Shown here piece after piece: positions 45,611 to 54,565 of a DNA stretch of 64,000 nt (within the stretch, counting starts at the first letter, position 1; each line of letters begins with the position of its first letter). The DNA is from CATQHQ01 sp965243805 (GTDB lineage: Bacteria > Gemmatimonadota > Gemmatimonadetes > Longimicrobiales > Gaopeijiaceae), in the NCBI GenBank assembly GCA_965243805.1, contig OZ251577.1, positions 2,666,001-2,730,000 of the forward strand, given 5' to 3'. The position numbers and the translations under genes were made by a program. The notes beneath the pieces were generated by a model, which worked only from the letters and a program-made list of their open reading frames with translations, did no database searches and had not been told where the DNA came from.

Positions 45611-46066
45611 TCACCGCGGCGGGCCGTAGCGCACGACGAACGGCAGCACGAGCGGGACCGCGCCGTCGGGGTCCAGCAGCGTCTCGTTGCCGCGCAGCAC
45701 AGAGAGCGCTCGCTCGGTGTAGCGCTGCATATGGAGTTCCGTGTCGGAGTCCACGGAGTACCGGAACTCGAAGAGGAAGACCACGGCGCGTCCGTCCTTG
45801 AAGCGGACGTGCCAGGCGCAGTCGCCGGTCTGGTTCTTCGGGTCGGAGCCGACGGTCCCGGTCGGCAGGGACTGGAGGGTCGTCATGTCGAGTTCGTGGG
45901 CCCAGTCCTTGGCGGCGAAGCTGCGGATGAGGTCGGCGGCGGCCAGGGGCTCTCTGAAGAGCTGCCGGTAGGACTCGTCGCGGTTGCGGCGGCGCTTCGG
46001 CGCGCGGTTGCGGTGGTGCTTCGGCGCAGGTTCGGGAGCGCGTGGCTTCTCGGGGGTTCGGCTCAT
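45611..46066 (-). CDS. Rpn/PD-(D/E)xK nuclease-family protein, short
   Basis: 151 residues, starting with a basic stretch (KHHRNRAPKRRRNRDE), then the Rpn-like domain (YRQLFREPLAAADLIRSFAAKDWAHELDMTTLQSLPT; VFLFEFRYSVDSDTELHMQRYTERAL). The family (recombination-promoting nuclease, PF04754-like) normally has about 300 residues; this one ends soon after the nuclease core. The core DxxW...EF pattern is visible. It may be a small variant or a degraded copy. Confidence 0.7.
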   Translation of the reverse strand: MSRTPEKPRAPEPAPKHHRNRAPKRRRNRDESYRQLFREPLAAADLIRSFAAKDWAHELDMTTLQSLPTGTVGSDPKNQTGDCAWHVRFKDGRAVVFLFEFRYSVDSDTELHMQRYTERALSVLRGNETLLDPDGAVPLVLPFVVRYGPPR

Positions 46067-46319
46067 GGAGGACACCTTTCGGTAACGGCTGGGGCGAAGC
46101 CTCGGAGGCGGTGCGGACCGGGCCTCCGAAGCGGGCCGGGACGGGTTCCCGGCCTCTGTTCTCCAGTATCGTATGCCGATTGGGACGCTCCCATAGCTGG
46201 ATGGGACTAATTTCTGAAGGAATCTCTGAAGAGAAGCGGCAACCTGACCGACGGCGAGCGGCTGCCCGGTCCGAGGCTCGGGCTTGGAGCTGGCCAGCCA
46301 AGCGCCTACCTTCAAGACC

Positions 46320-47117
46320 ATGAAGCTTCGAATCCGCTCCCTGCGCTCGGTGACTCTGCGCTCGGTGTTCGCTGGCGCCGGCGCCCTCCTACTGGCTGGT
46401 TGCGTGGACGCTGGCCCCGTGGCCGAGCTTGGCTACGAGCTGCGCCGCACCCTTCCCCACGACCCGGACGCCTACACGCAGGGGCTGCTCCTGCGGGGAG
46501 CCTCCTTCTTCGAGAGCACCGGGCGCCTGGGCCATTCGGAGCTGCGGGAGGTCGACGTGGCCACCGGCGAAGTCCTGCGAAGCCATGCGCTGGCGGACGA
46601 GCACTTCGGCGAGGGGCTTGCCATGGTGGGCACCAAGCTCGTGCAGCTCACCTGGAATGCAGGCCTGGCCTTCGTCTACGACGCCGAGACCTTCGCCCTC
46701 GAGAACACCTTCGAGTACGAAGGCGAGGGATGGGGGCTCTGCTACGACGGGCAGTCCCTCTTCATGACCAATGGATCCGGTGCGCTGGCCCGCCGCAGTC
46801 CGGACACCTTTAAGGTCCTGGAGGAGCTTCAGGTCACCCGCGACGGCTTCTCCGTGCGTGATCTGAACGAGCTCGAATGCGTCGGGGACGACATTTGGGC
46901 GAACATCTACATGACCGACAAGCTCGTCCGCATCGACAAGCGCACGGGCGAGATCACGGGCGAGATCGACGCCTACGATCTGACGCTGGCCAGCGACCGG
47001 CCCCCGGATCCCGGCGCGGTCTTCAACGGAATCGCCCACAACCCGTCGTCGGGGACCTTCTACGTGACGGGCAAGCTCTGGCCGAAGATCTTCGAGATCG
47101 CCATCAGCGGAGGGTAG
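46320..47117 (+). CDS. Glutaminyl-peptide cyclotransferase, lipoprotein form
   Basis: 265 residues. A lipoprotein signal ends in LLAGC (about 24-28). The rest is the plant/bacterial-type glutaminyl cyclase five-bladed propeller: HDPDAYTQGLLL near residue 47, GWGLCYDG, NELECVGDDIWANIYM and FNGIAHNP. It converts N-terminal glutamine to pyroglutamate outside the cytoplasm. It ends 127 bases before the fourth peptide gene, so an exported enzyme that can cap N-termini lies next to a peptide gene; the link is only positional. Confidence 0.93.
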   Translation: MKLRIRSLRSVTLRSVFAGAGALLLAGCVDAGPVAELGYELRRTLPHDPDAYTQGLLLRGASFFESTGRLGHSELREVDVATGEVLRSHALADEHFGEGLAMVGTKLVQLTWNAGLAFVYDAETFALENTFEYEGEGWGLCYDGQSLFMTNGSGALARRSPDTFKVLEELQVTRDGFSVRDLNELECVGDDIWANIYMTDKLVRIDKRTGEITGEIDAYDLTLASDRPPDPGAVFNGIAHNPSSGTFYVTGKLWPKIFEIAISGG

Positions 47118-47158
47118 CGCGCACGACTGCGGTAGGGACAGCCAGTTACACGCCTTCC

Positions 47159-47187
47159 TTGCGTATTTCTCCGGTTGCTCCTAGCTT
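47159..47187 (+). promoter_or_regulatory. Promoter of the dispersed peptide copy
   Basis: TTGCGT (47159-47164) and TAGCTT (47182-47187) with a 17-base spacer match the promoter of the tandem array (23216-23244). The spacer differs in most positions between the two loci while both boxes and the downstream leader are conserved, so the boxes are functionally constrained. Confidence 0.6.
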
Positions 47188-47243
47188 GCTATGTTCGTAC
47201 GCTCCTTGCGGCCGCTCGCCAACCCCCTAGGACAGGAGAAACC

Positions 47244-47488
47244 ATGCCCCCCCCCCCCCCCCCCCCCCGAATTTCGTGACGGCCGGCTCCATGGGCGACG
47301 CCGACCCCTCCGCCCCGCAACCGGAGCGCAGGCCGTGGGCCGCGCCCCGGCTGGTATCGTGGTGCCGTGGGATGATCCTCGGTTCCAGTAACCAAGGGCC
47401 GGACTCGAAGGGCCCTATGTGCGGTTCCCCCTGCACGACGGTCAACCAGACCAACTGCCCGGGCTCCCCGAACTACATAGGGTCGTAG
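47244..47488 (+). CDS. Short peptide gene, copy 4 (dispersed); 22-nt C tract
   Basis: GGACAGGAG precedes the ATG, which continues into 22 C (47247-47268). The conserved frame needs 20 or 23; with 22 the ATG frame stops after 10 codons. The long frame encodes PQPERRPWAAPRLVSWC, then MCGSPCTTVNQTNCPG and Tyr-Ile-Gly-Ser at the end. Relative to copy 1 the DNA is about 10% changed without any indel outside the tract, and most changes alter the residue downstream of the leader. This pattern fits selection on a variable core behind a fixed leader. The whole cassette, with promoter and 3' flank, has moved or been duplicated over 23 kb. Confidence 0.6.
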
Positions 47489-47540
47489 GCCGAGCCGGGC
47501 ACATCCGACGTCGAAGATTCTAGCCCGCAGCGGGGACTGG

Positions 47541-48869
47541 CTAGCGCTGGGCGTCGGCTCGGCCCCCTCGGTTCCAAGGCGCGTCGGCACTGGTCGCGAA
47601 CGCCAGGAAGCCGCCGTCGTCGTCGGCAGCCTCCGCGATCTGCGCCACGCCCCGGCGGATGTCGTCCATGCTGTTTGCGATTGAGAGGCGCAGGAAGTCC
47701 TGCCCCTCGGCGCCGATCTCGCCGAACGACCCCCGATCCATCGTGGCGACACCGTACCGGTACAGCAGGAACATCTGAAGCATTCCTGCCGGAGTGGTTC
47801 GCGAGCGAGCCGCCTCGGGTAGCCGGCTGTGCAGTTCGTGGGCGCCCAGTCGCTGGCACACGCCCTCGACGTTGGGGAAGACGTAGAACGCGCCCTTGGG
47901 CATGGCGCACCGCACGCCGGGGACTTGGTTCAGCGCGGGCACGATCCAGTCGCGCCGCGCCTCGAACGCGCGCACCATCTTCCGCACCTCCAGCGCCGAC
48001 GCCGGGTCCTCGTAGGCGGCCGCTCCCGCTTCCTGCAAGAACGGCGGAACGCACGACACGATGTTGATGTTGATCTGCTTGAAGCGCTCCGCTTCGTCCG
48101 CCGTCGGCAGCAACGCCCATCCCAGCCGCCATCCGGTCATGGCGAAGCCCTTGGAGTGGCCGCTGACGATCACCGTGCGCTGCTCCATGCCCGGCTGCGA
48201 CGCGATGCTGCTGTGCTCCAGCCCGTCGAAAAGGATGTGCTCGTAGATCTCGTCGGAGTAGATGCGGACATCTCTCCCACAGCGCGCGCGCACCACCTCG
48301 GCGACGCCCGCCAGATCGTCCTCGGAGAGCACCCCTCCCGTGGGGTTGGACGGCGAGCACAGGATCACCAGCTTGGTCCGCTCGCCCAACAGAGGGGCCA
48401 GGTCGTCGGCGGTGAACGCGAAGCCCTTCTCCTCCGAGAGGTGCAGCGGGACGGGAACGGCCTGCGTGTAGCGCACCCAGGACTCGTAGATCGGAAAGCC
48501 CGGCGTGGGGTACACCACCTCGTCCCCGGGGTTCACGTAGGTCATGAAGGAGTAGGCGATGGGCGGCTTGGCACCGGGGGTCACGACGACCCGCTCCGGC
48601 GTGGCCTCGATGCCTCGCGTGCGTCTGATGTGACGTGCGATCGCTTCGCGGAACGGCTGGATGCCGGCGGGATCGCAGTAGCCGGATCGGCCTGCGTCGA
48701 GGGCCTGTCGGGCCACCAGGTTCAGGTGCGGGGCGGAGCGGAAGTCGGGGGCGCCCAGGTTGAAGCGGATCACCTCCATGCCCCGGTCCACGCAGCGCTG
48801 GATGTCGTCGCCCAGCTTGAAGGCGTTTTCGGTTCCCAGCAGGGACATGCGGTCGGCAAAAAGGGACAT
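47541..48869 (-). CDS. Class I/II PLP-dependent aminotransferase
   Basis: 442 residues. PLP lysine in SGHSKGFAMTGWRLGW, NPTGG at CSPSNPTGG, and SDEIYEH, all of aspartate-aminotransferase fold type I. AGGAGC lies before the ATG. A C-terminal extension of about 40 residues (EAADDDGGFLAFATSADAP...) is not part of the family core. Substrate probably an aspartate-, alanine- or tyrosine-like amino acid. It is divergent from the class V enzyme gene. Confidence 0.92.
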   Translation of the reverse strand: MSLFADRMSLLGTENAFKLGDDIQRCVDRGMEVIRFNLGAPDFRSAPHLNLVARQALDAGRSGYCDPAGIQPFREAIARHIRRTRGIEATPERVVVTPGAKPPIAYSFMTYVNPGDEVVYPTPGFPIYESWVRYTQAVPVPLHLSEEKGFAFTADDLAPLLGERTKLVILCSPSNPTGGVLSEDDLAGVAEVVRARCGRDVRIYSDEIYEHILFDGLEHSSIASQPGMEQRTVIVSGHSKGFAMTGWRLGWALLPTADEAERFKQININIVSCVPPFLQEAGAAAYEDPASALEVRKMVRAFEARRDWIVPALNQVPGVRCAMPKGAFYVFPNVEGVCQRLGAHELHSRLPEAARSRTTPAGMLQMFLLYRYGVATMDRGSFGEIGAEGQDFLRLSIANSMDDIRRGVAQIAEAADDDGGFLAFATSADAPWNRGGRADAQR

Positions 48870-48956
48870 GCGACGGAGCTCCTAGGGCGGGTGGCCCTGC
48901 CGAGCGCAAGACGGGCGCGACTTGCACGTCCTCGGCAGGCAGCCTCAAGATAAGCC

Positions 48957-50276
48957 ATGCCCACCCCCACGCGCCGCTCGTTCCTGCTCGAAGTCGCAGC
49001 CGGGGCTGTCGCGTTGCCGAACGTCGTGTCGGACGCCGGACGCCAGCTGGAATCCAAGCGTCCGGACCGTCCGCCGCCGCCTTCGGCTGCGCTCGCTCCT
49101 GGCGACGGGACGTTCCCCGCCCCTGACGACGAAGCGTACTGGGAGCAGGTGCGGGCCCAGTTTGCCTTCCGCGAGGAGCGGGTGCCGATGAACGCGGCCA
49201 ACCTGTGCCCGTCGCCCCGAGCGGTGGCGGATCGGGTGGAGGAGCTTACCCGAGATATCGACCGCGACTGCTCCTTCAACAACCGGGCCAAGTTCGGCGA
49301 GATGCTGGAAGAGTCGCGGGCGGCGGTGGCGGCGCAGCTGGGCGTGGGACCCGACGAGATCGCCTTGGTGCGCAACACCAGCGAGGCGAACAACACGGTC
49401 AACGCGGGCGTCCCCCTCTCGCCCGGCGACGAGGTTGTCCTGTGGGACCAGAATCACCCGACGAACAACGTGGCGTGGGACGTGCGGGCGGCCCGGTTCG
49501 GCTTCTCCGTCCGGCGGGTGTCGGTGCCAGCGGACCCGGCCGACCCGGATCAGTTGGCCGCGCCCTTTGTCGAAGCGCTTTCCGAGCGGACCCGAGTGCT
49601 GTCGGTCACACACGTGTCCAACGTCAGCGGCATCCGGTTGCCCGTGCGAAGGTTGGCGGTCGAGGCGCGGCGCCGGGGCGTCCACTTCCACGTGGACGGA
49701 GCTCAGAGCTGGGGCGCGCTCGAAGTGAACCTGCGGGAGATGGGATGCGACTCGTACTCGGCTTCGGCCCACAAGTGGTTCATGGGTCCCAAGGAGGCGG
49801 GGCTGCTGTACGTGCGCGAGGGGCGCATCCCCGCGTTGTGGCCTGCGACCGTGGCGCCGGGCTGGGGCGACGACGCCGACCCGGATGTGGTTGGGGCCTG
49901 CAAGTTCGAGTCCCTGGGCCAGCGCGACGACGCCTGCCTAGCCTCTGTGGGCACCGCCGCTGCGTTCCATTCGGCCATTGCGCCGCCCGCCGTCGCGGCC
50001 CGAGTCGCCCACTTGGCCGCCGCTCTCAAGGAGGGAATGGCGGAGGCGGGCATGACGCTGGTCACGCCGGCGGACGCGAAGCTCTCCGGTGGAGTGTGCA
50101 TCATTCGCGTCACGGGCGACCGGCGGGCGGCGGTGAACCGGCTGTACGAGGAGCACGGCATCGCCGGGGCCGGGACCGGTGGCCTGCGCCTCTGTCCGCA
50201 CGTCTACAACACGATGGACCACGTGCGCCGAGCCGTGGAGGGCGTGAAGGCTCTCCGGCAGGTGATTCTGGGGTAG
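48957..50276 (+). CDS. Class V aminotransferase-family enzyme, Tat-exported (isopenicillin N epimerase-like)
   Basis: 439 residues. A twin-arginine signal TRRSFLLEVAAGAVALP opens the protein. The class V fold has HVDGAQSWGAL and SASAHKWFMGPKEAGLL with the PLP lysine in HKW. The sequence resembles isopenicillin N epimerase/cysteine-desulfurase-like enzymes. PLP enzymes are rarely exported, and the Tat route would carry the folded holoenzyme to the periplasm. The RidA-like lipoprotein gene converges from the right. Confidence 0.88.
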   Translation: MPTPTRRSFLLEVAAGAVALPNVVSDAGRQLESKRPDRPPPPSAALAPGDGTFPAPDDEAYWEQVRAQFAFREERVPMNAANLCPSPRAVADRVEELTRDIDRDCSFNNRAKFGEMLEESRAAVAAQLGVGPDEIALVRNTSEANNTVNAGVPLSPGDEVVLWDQNHPTNNVAWDVRAARFGFSVRRVSVPADPADPDQLAAPFVEALSERTRVLSVTHVSNVSGIRLPVRRLAVEARRRGVHFHVDGAQSWGALEVNLREMGCDSYSASAHKWFMGPKEAGLLYVREGRIPALWPATVAPGWGDDADPDVVGACKFESLGQRDDACLASVGTAAAFHSAIAPPAVAARVAHLAAALKEGMAEAGMTLVTPADAKLSGGVCIIRVTGDRRAAVNRLYEEHGIAGAGTGGLRLCPHVYNTMDHVRRAVEGVKALRQVILG

Positions 50277-50309
50277 GTGATCCTGGGGTAGCGGGGGTAG
50301 TAGCGGCAG

Positions 50310-50879
50310 CTACCGCCGGGCGGCGATCCCCTGGACCTCGAAGCGGGCGTCGAAGAGCAGGGTTCCCGCGCCTATGAACGCCCGCGCCGGGAACTCGGTG
50401 GTGAAGTACGTGCGGTAGACATCGTTGAACGCCTGGTAGTCGCCCACGTCGGATGCGAAGACCTGGACGGTGACCAAGTCGTCCATGGTGAGGCCCGCCT
50501 CTTCCAGCAGGTTCTTGACGTTGTCCAGCACGAGGGTGGCCTCCGCTTCGGCGGTTGCCGGCGGGCGGCCGTTCTCCAGCCCCAACTGCCCGGAGAGGTA
50601 GAGAGTGTTGCCGACCCACACGGCGCCGCTGAACGGGAGGGCGTTCTCGTCGTCGGGTGTGCGGGGGCCGATGTAGGAACGAGTCGGCGTCTGGGCCGTG
50701 GCTGCTTCGGAGGTGCTAGGGGATTCGTCGTCGGAGTAGGAGGCGTCGCCGTTGGCCGGGGCGCACGAAGAGAGGGCCAACACCAGGAGGCCGGCAAGGA
50801 GCGAACCGCCTGCGGGGAGGATGCCCGGGTGACGAGAGAAGGCGAGGGGCCGACGAGCGAGGGTGGTTGCAGAGTCCAT
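50310..50879 (-). CDS. RidA/YjgF-family lipoprotein
   Basis: 189 residues. A lipoprotein signal ends LALSSC (about residue 38). The RidA domain follows from about 75 (GAVWVGNTLYLSGQLG; DDLVTVQVFASDVGDYQAFNDVY; FIGAGTLLFDARFEVQGIA). The catalytic arginine of true RidA (RxA.V at the end) is replaced by G-AGTLLFDARFEV, so imine-hydrolase activity is uncertain. Surface location beside exported PLP enzymes suggests it could handle their reactive products, but this is speculative. Confidence 0.85.
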   Translation of the reverse strand: MDSATTLARRPLAFSRHPGILPAGGSLLAGLLVLALSSCAPANGDASYSDDESPSTSEAATAQTPTRSYIGPRTPDDENALPFSGAVWVGNTLYLSGQLGLENGRPPATAEAEATLVLDNVKNLLEEAGLTMDDLVTVQVFASDVGDYQAFNDVYRTYFTTEFPARAFIGAGTLLFDARFEVQGIAARR

Positions 50880-51000
50880 CGGGAACGGTACCTTGATCTG
50901 TGGGAGAAGCGATTGGCGGACGGCGCAAAAGGCGGCTGACGACGGTAGGCGCCGGACTGACGAACGCGACGGCAGGCACCTGACGACGGTAGGCGCTTTC

Positions 51001-51060
51001 TTGCGGATCGGCAAGCAAGCTCGCGGACCGGCAAGCAAGCTCGCGGATTGGCAAGCAAAG
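51001..51060 (+). repeat. Three 20-bp direct repeats upstream of the thioredoxin-fold gene
   Basis: Units at 51001, 51021 and 51041 share the pattern TCGCGGAxxGGCAAGCAAGC with one to three changes. A further word, GACGACGGTAGGCGC, occurs at 50938-50952 and 50982-50996. They fill the 196-bp gap between the divergent RidA-like gene and the next gene, directly before its ribosome binding site. They may be operator copies or slippage repeats; no CRISPR-like spacing is present. Confidence 0.8.
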
Positions 51061-51075
51061 GAGGGAGTATCCAAC

Positions 51076-51459
51076 GTGAGTCCACATGTGGTGGAGTGGC
51101 GGTACCACCGTCCGGGCTGAACCAGCTGCAAGCGCACGCAAGAGTTTCTTGCGAAGAACGGGATCGAGACGAAGGCGGTTCGCCACGCTGGGAAGGATCC
51201 GATCTCGGGCGACGCTGCCCTTGCGCTGCTCGACGACATGACCGAGCTCCGCGTGGCGAAGGGGCGGAAGGTGGTCCGGGTCCGATTGGGCGCAGGCGAA
51301 GGACGGCCTCCCGACGAAGGGCGGCCTCCCGACGACGAGCTCCTGGCTCTGATGCTGGGCCGCTCCGGCAAGTTGCGGGCACCGGCGTTGCAGGTCGGCA
51401 CGATCGTCGTGGTCGGCTACAACCGCGACATCCTGGAATCGGTGCTGGGGGCAGCCTAG
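51076..51459 (+). CDS. Thioredoxin-fold (ArsC/glutaredoxin-like) protein with UxxC: candidate selenoprotein
   Basis: Read through one TGA (51118-51120) the frame gives 127 residues. It starts at a GTG with GGAGGGAG upstream, and residues 8-20 read EWRYHRPG-U-TSCK, so the TGA replaces the first cysteine of a CxxC redox motif. The rest matches the ArsC/YffB/Spx-like branch: TQEFLAKNGIETKAV, then LLALMLGRSGKLRAPAL and VVVGYN. A hairpin with 6-bp stem and 5-nt loop follows 22 nt after the TGA. The frame is open and family-like before and after. A small duplicated insert (GRPPDEGRPPDDE) is present. A plain pseudogene is unlikely given the precise TGA position. Confidence 0.8.
51137..51153 (+). promoter_or_regulatory. 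SECIS-like hairpin in the thioredoxin-fold gene
   Basis: CGCAAG (51137-51142) pairs perfectly with CTTGCG (51148-51153) around the loop AGTTT. The loop starts 22 nt after the TGA and has G in its second position. Same stem and loop sizes as the element in the OsmC-like gene, with unrelated sequence, which argues for shape selection. Confidence 0.65.
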
Positions 51460-51476
51460 TCGCTAGACGCTAGCTC

Positions 51477-52733
51477 TCACCGCGCCTCGTCGTCCACCGC
51501 CTCTTCCCCTTCCGAGCGCGCAATGATCGCCGCGCCGCAGGAGTCGCTGTAGACGTTGACGGCTGTGCGGCACATGTCGAGCGGGCGGTCGATGGCGAGC
51601 ATCATGCCCACGATCGCAACGGCGTTCGGATCGTTGCCCAGGCCGATCACGTCCAGGACGATGAAGATGATCACGAGTCCGGCCGACGGCACCGCCGCGG
51701 CGCCGATCGAAGCCAGCAGCGCGGTCATCACCACCAGGAACTGCTGCGTCACGGTGATCTCGATGCCAAGGACCTGGGCGATGAAGAGCGCGCCGATGCA
51801 CTCGAAGACCGCGGTGCCGTCCATGTTCACGGTGGCGCCCATGGGCAGCACGAAGGACGAGACCTTGTTCGAGACGCCCACCTTGGTCCGCACCGAGTCG
51901 ATCGTCACTGGCAACGTCGCCGCCGACGAGCTGGTGGAGAACGCCGTCAACAGGGCCTCGCGCATGTTGCGCAGGTGAATCCACGGATTGATCCGACCCA
52001 CGAAGATCAGCAGAAGAGGCAACGTCACCAGGAAGTGGATGCTCAACCCGGAGCCGAGGGTGCCCACGTACTTGAGCAGGGGGACGAACGTTTCGAAGCC
52101 CGTGTTGCCGACCATTCGCGTGATGAGCGCGAAGACGCCGATCGGCAGGAACTTGATGATCCCCGAGGTGAGGTTCATCATGACCTTGAAGAAGGACTCG
52201 AAGATGTCGGTGACGAGGGTGCGCGGCTTCTCGGGCAGAGTGGTGATCGCCGCCCCGAACACGATGCAGAAGAAGATGATCGCCAGCATGTCGCCGGAGG
52301 CCGCGGCGTTCACGAAGTTGCTCGGGACCACGTTGAGCAGCAGGTCGAGGCCCGTAGGCGTTTCGAGCTGCGGCAGCTCCTGGCTTGCCGCCGAGCTCAG
52401 GTCCGCGCCCCGACCCGGACTCCAGATGTTGAACATGAGGACGCCCACGCACGCCGCCAGCAGGCTCGACGTGACGTAGTAGCCCAGCGTCTTGCTGAAG
52501 AGGCGACCGATCGCCCGCCCGCCGCCCACCGACGCCACGCCGGACACGATCGAGGTCAGCACCAGCGGGACGATGATCATCCGCAGGAGCCGCATGAAGA
52601 GGTCGCCGATCCAGCCCACGGCGTTGGCAGCGCCCTCTTGGCCCACGGTACCGACGACCGCGCCGACGAGCATGGCGGCCAGAACCTGCCAGTGGAGCCT
52701 GCGGTACCAGGGGGCGTCGGGGTTGTATTCCAT
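51477..52733 (-). CDS. Dicarboxylate/amino acid:cation symporter (DAACS)
   Basis: 418 residues with eight membrane helices and two re-entrant loops. The serine-rich loop SSSAATLP and the MDGTA motif that bind substrate and sodium are present, as in GltP/GltPh-type glutamate or aspartate carriers. The ATG at 52733 begins the first helix region; the longer frame upstream has no signal. It runs toward the thioredoxin-fold gene and may supply amino acids to the nearby enzymes. Confidence 0.95.
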   Translation of the reverse strand: MEYNPDAPWYRRLHWQVLAAMLVGAVVGTVGQEGAANAVGWIGDLFMRLLRMIIVPLVLTSIVSGVASVGGGRAIGRLFSKTLGYYVTSSLLAACVGVLMFNIWSPGRGADLSSAASQELPQLETPTGLDLLLNVVPSNFVNAAASGDMLAIIFFCIVFGAAITTLPEKPRTLVTDIFESFFKVMMNLTSGIIKFLPIGVFALITRMVGNTGFETFVPLLKYVGTLGSGLSIHFLVTLPLLLIFVGRINPWIHLRNMREALLTAFSTSSSAATLPVTIDSVRTKVGVSNKVSSFVLPMGATVNMDGTAVFECIGALFIAQVLGIEITVTQQFLVVMTALLASIGAAAVPSAGLVIIFIVLDVIGLGNDPNAVAIVGMMLAIDRPLDMCRTAVNVYSDSCGAAIIARSEGEEAVDDEAR

Positions 52734-52863
52734 CGGTGTCTCCGGGGGCCTGGGTTGGGTTGTACGGGTGCGATCCGTATTATGGTGAGCCGTCGCGCCG
52801 TTCCGCAACCACTCGGGGAGGCGGCGCGGGCGCGACTTGCCCGTCGGCCTTCCAGGAGCAATC

Positions 52864-54486
52864 ATGAGCGACGTGAACCCGCCCACCCCCAACTCGTGCG
52901 CAGGGCGACGGAGCCTCTGGACAGTCGCGACGCTGTGGTGCGCGACTGTGCTCGCGTGCTTCGCTCCTCCCGATGCGCCGGGCCCCAACGGCGTCTCTGG
53001 GGCCAGCACCGCCCCCCTCCGCTTCGCCGTCGCCAAGTTCCAGCACGAGACGTGCACCTTCTGCCCCGGCGGCGACACGCGGATCGAGGACTGGCTGCGG
53101 CAGAGCGAACCCCTTTCGGGCGAGGACCTCCTGTCCTCCGGCTCCTACATCCGGGACTTCGTCCAGCGCGCCCGGGAGTTCGGCGACGTAGCGCTGGTCC
53201 CCCTCTCGTCGCCCGACGGCGTCTTCGGCGGCTCGTCTCGAAGCTGGAACACCCGGGAGACCTTCGACCACTTCCTGGACGCCATGCTGGCCGAGCTGGA
53301 GGACCAGATGCCCGTGGACGGCCTCTACATCGCCCTGCACGGTGCAATGGCGGTGCGGGACGTCCCTCGGCCCGAAGCCGAGATCGCCCGACGCTTTCGG
53401 GAGGTGGTCGGCCCCGACATCCCCATCGCCGCCACCTTCGATCTCCACGGCAACGAGGACGGCGAGTTCCTCCGCCACGCCGACTTCGCCTTCGTCACCA
53501 AGCGCTACCCCCACTACGACGCCTACATCCAGGGCGAGCGCGCCGCCCGGGCTCTTCGTCTAGCCGCCCGCGACGAGTACGTCTCCACCACCGCTACCCG
53601 CAAGCCCGGCGTGGTGACGGCCACGGTGCTCCAGTGGACGGGCCAGTCGCCTTCCATGGAGATCATGGAGCGAGCGCGGCGGTGGGAGGCCCGGGAGGCC
53701 GACGCCTACGTGAGCGTCTTCTACGGCTACCCGTGGTCCGATGTGCCCGACGTGGGCGCCACCGTCCAGGTGATGACCAACGACGACCAAGCGCTGGCCG
53801 ACCGCATCGCCGACGACATGGACGACTTCATCTGGCGCGTGCGGGAGGAGTTCGCCGTCGGGGGCTACCCCGGTCCGGCGGAAACGGCGCAGCTGGTGGC
53901 TCGGGCCGTGGCCCAAGGCGAGACCCCCGTGGCCGTCGGCGACCACAGCGACCGTCCCGGCGACGCCACTCACCTGCTGAGGGCGTTCGAGTCGGCGGGA
54001 ATCCGCAATGTCCTATATGGGACGATCACATCTCCCGGCTCCCTGGACGCCTTGGCCGACGCCGACGCCCGCCCCGGAGACCCCTTCGACATGGAGGTCG
54101 GCGGCTTCACGCCCTCCGGCGGCTCTCCTTACCGGGTGCAGGGCACGGTCGAGCACTTCGGCCCCGGCCTGGGCTACGACCCGGTGGCGGCGGTGTCGTT
54201 CGGCGACGGCAACTTGGTGGTGCTGACGCCGGCCTACTCGCAAGTCCTCTACCCGGACGCCTTCCAGCTGGGCGGCAGCGTCGATCCCGCCGACTACGAT
54301 GTGTTCGTGGTCAAGTCTCGCGTCCACTTCCGCCGAGGCTTCGACGAGACCGGCTTTGCCCGCACGATCCTGATCGCCGAGGCGCCCGAGCCCTTCGTCG
54401 GCACCACCTTCCTGGACGCGCTCCCCTACGAGAACGTGGACTTGGCGACGCTCTATCCATACGGAGTGCCGGAGAGGCGGAGGTGA
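52864..54486 (+). CDS. M81 family (MlrC-like) metallopeptidase
   Basis: 540 residues. The N-terminus has a signal-like hydrophobic stretch ending at LACFAPP, possibly a lipoprotein. The family words follow: AVAKFQHETCTF, GLYIALHGAMAV, AATFDLHGN, and the C-terminal zinc region. MlrC-type enzymes act on small peptides. The domain order, an M81 part and its C-terminal part, is complete. Divergent from the symporter gene. Confidence 0.92.
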   Translation: MSDVNPPTPNSCAGRRSLWTVATLWCATVLACFAPPDAPGPNGVSGASTAPLRFAVAKFQHETCTFCPGGDTRIEDWLRQSEPLSGEDLLSSGSYIRDFVQRAREFGDVALVPLSSPDGVFGGSSRSWNTRETFDHFLDAMLAELEDQMPVDGLYIALHGAMAVRDVPRPEAEIARRFREVVGPDIPIAATFDLHGNEDGEFLRHADFAFVTKRYPHYDAYIQGERAARALRLAARDEYVSTTATRKPGVVTATVLQWTGQSPSMEIMERARRWEAREADAYVSVFYGYPWSDVPDVGATVQVMTNDDQALADRIADDMDDFIWRVREEFAVGGYPGPAETAQLVARAVAQGETPVAVGDHSDRPGDATHLLRAFESAGIRNVLYGTITSPGSLDALADADARPGDPFDMEVGGFTPSGGSPYRVQGTVEHFGPGLGYDPVAAVSFGDGNLVVLTPAYSQVLYPDAFQLGGSVDPADYDVFVVKSRVHFRRGFDETGFARTILIAEAPEPFVGTTFLDALPYENVDLATLYPYGVPERRR

Positions 54487-54565
54487 GGGGGAACGGGTCA
54501 GTGAGGACGGCGAGTCGGTGAGGGGGGCGAGTCAGTGAGGGGGGTTGCGATAGCATGATGGCGGC

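Noticed and set aside
51001..51060. CRISPR array from the 20-bp repeats.
   Set aside because: Units are directly adjacent without spacers, and no cas gene is near.
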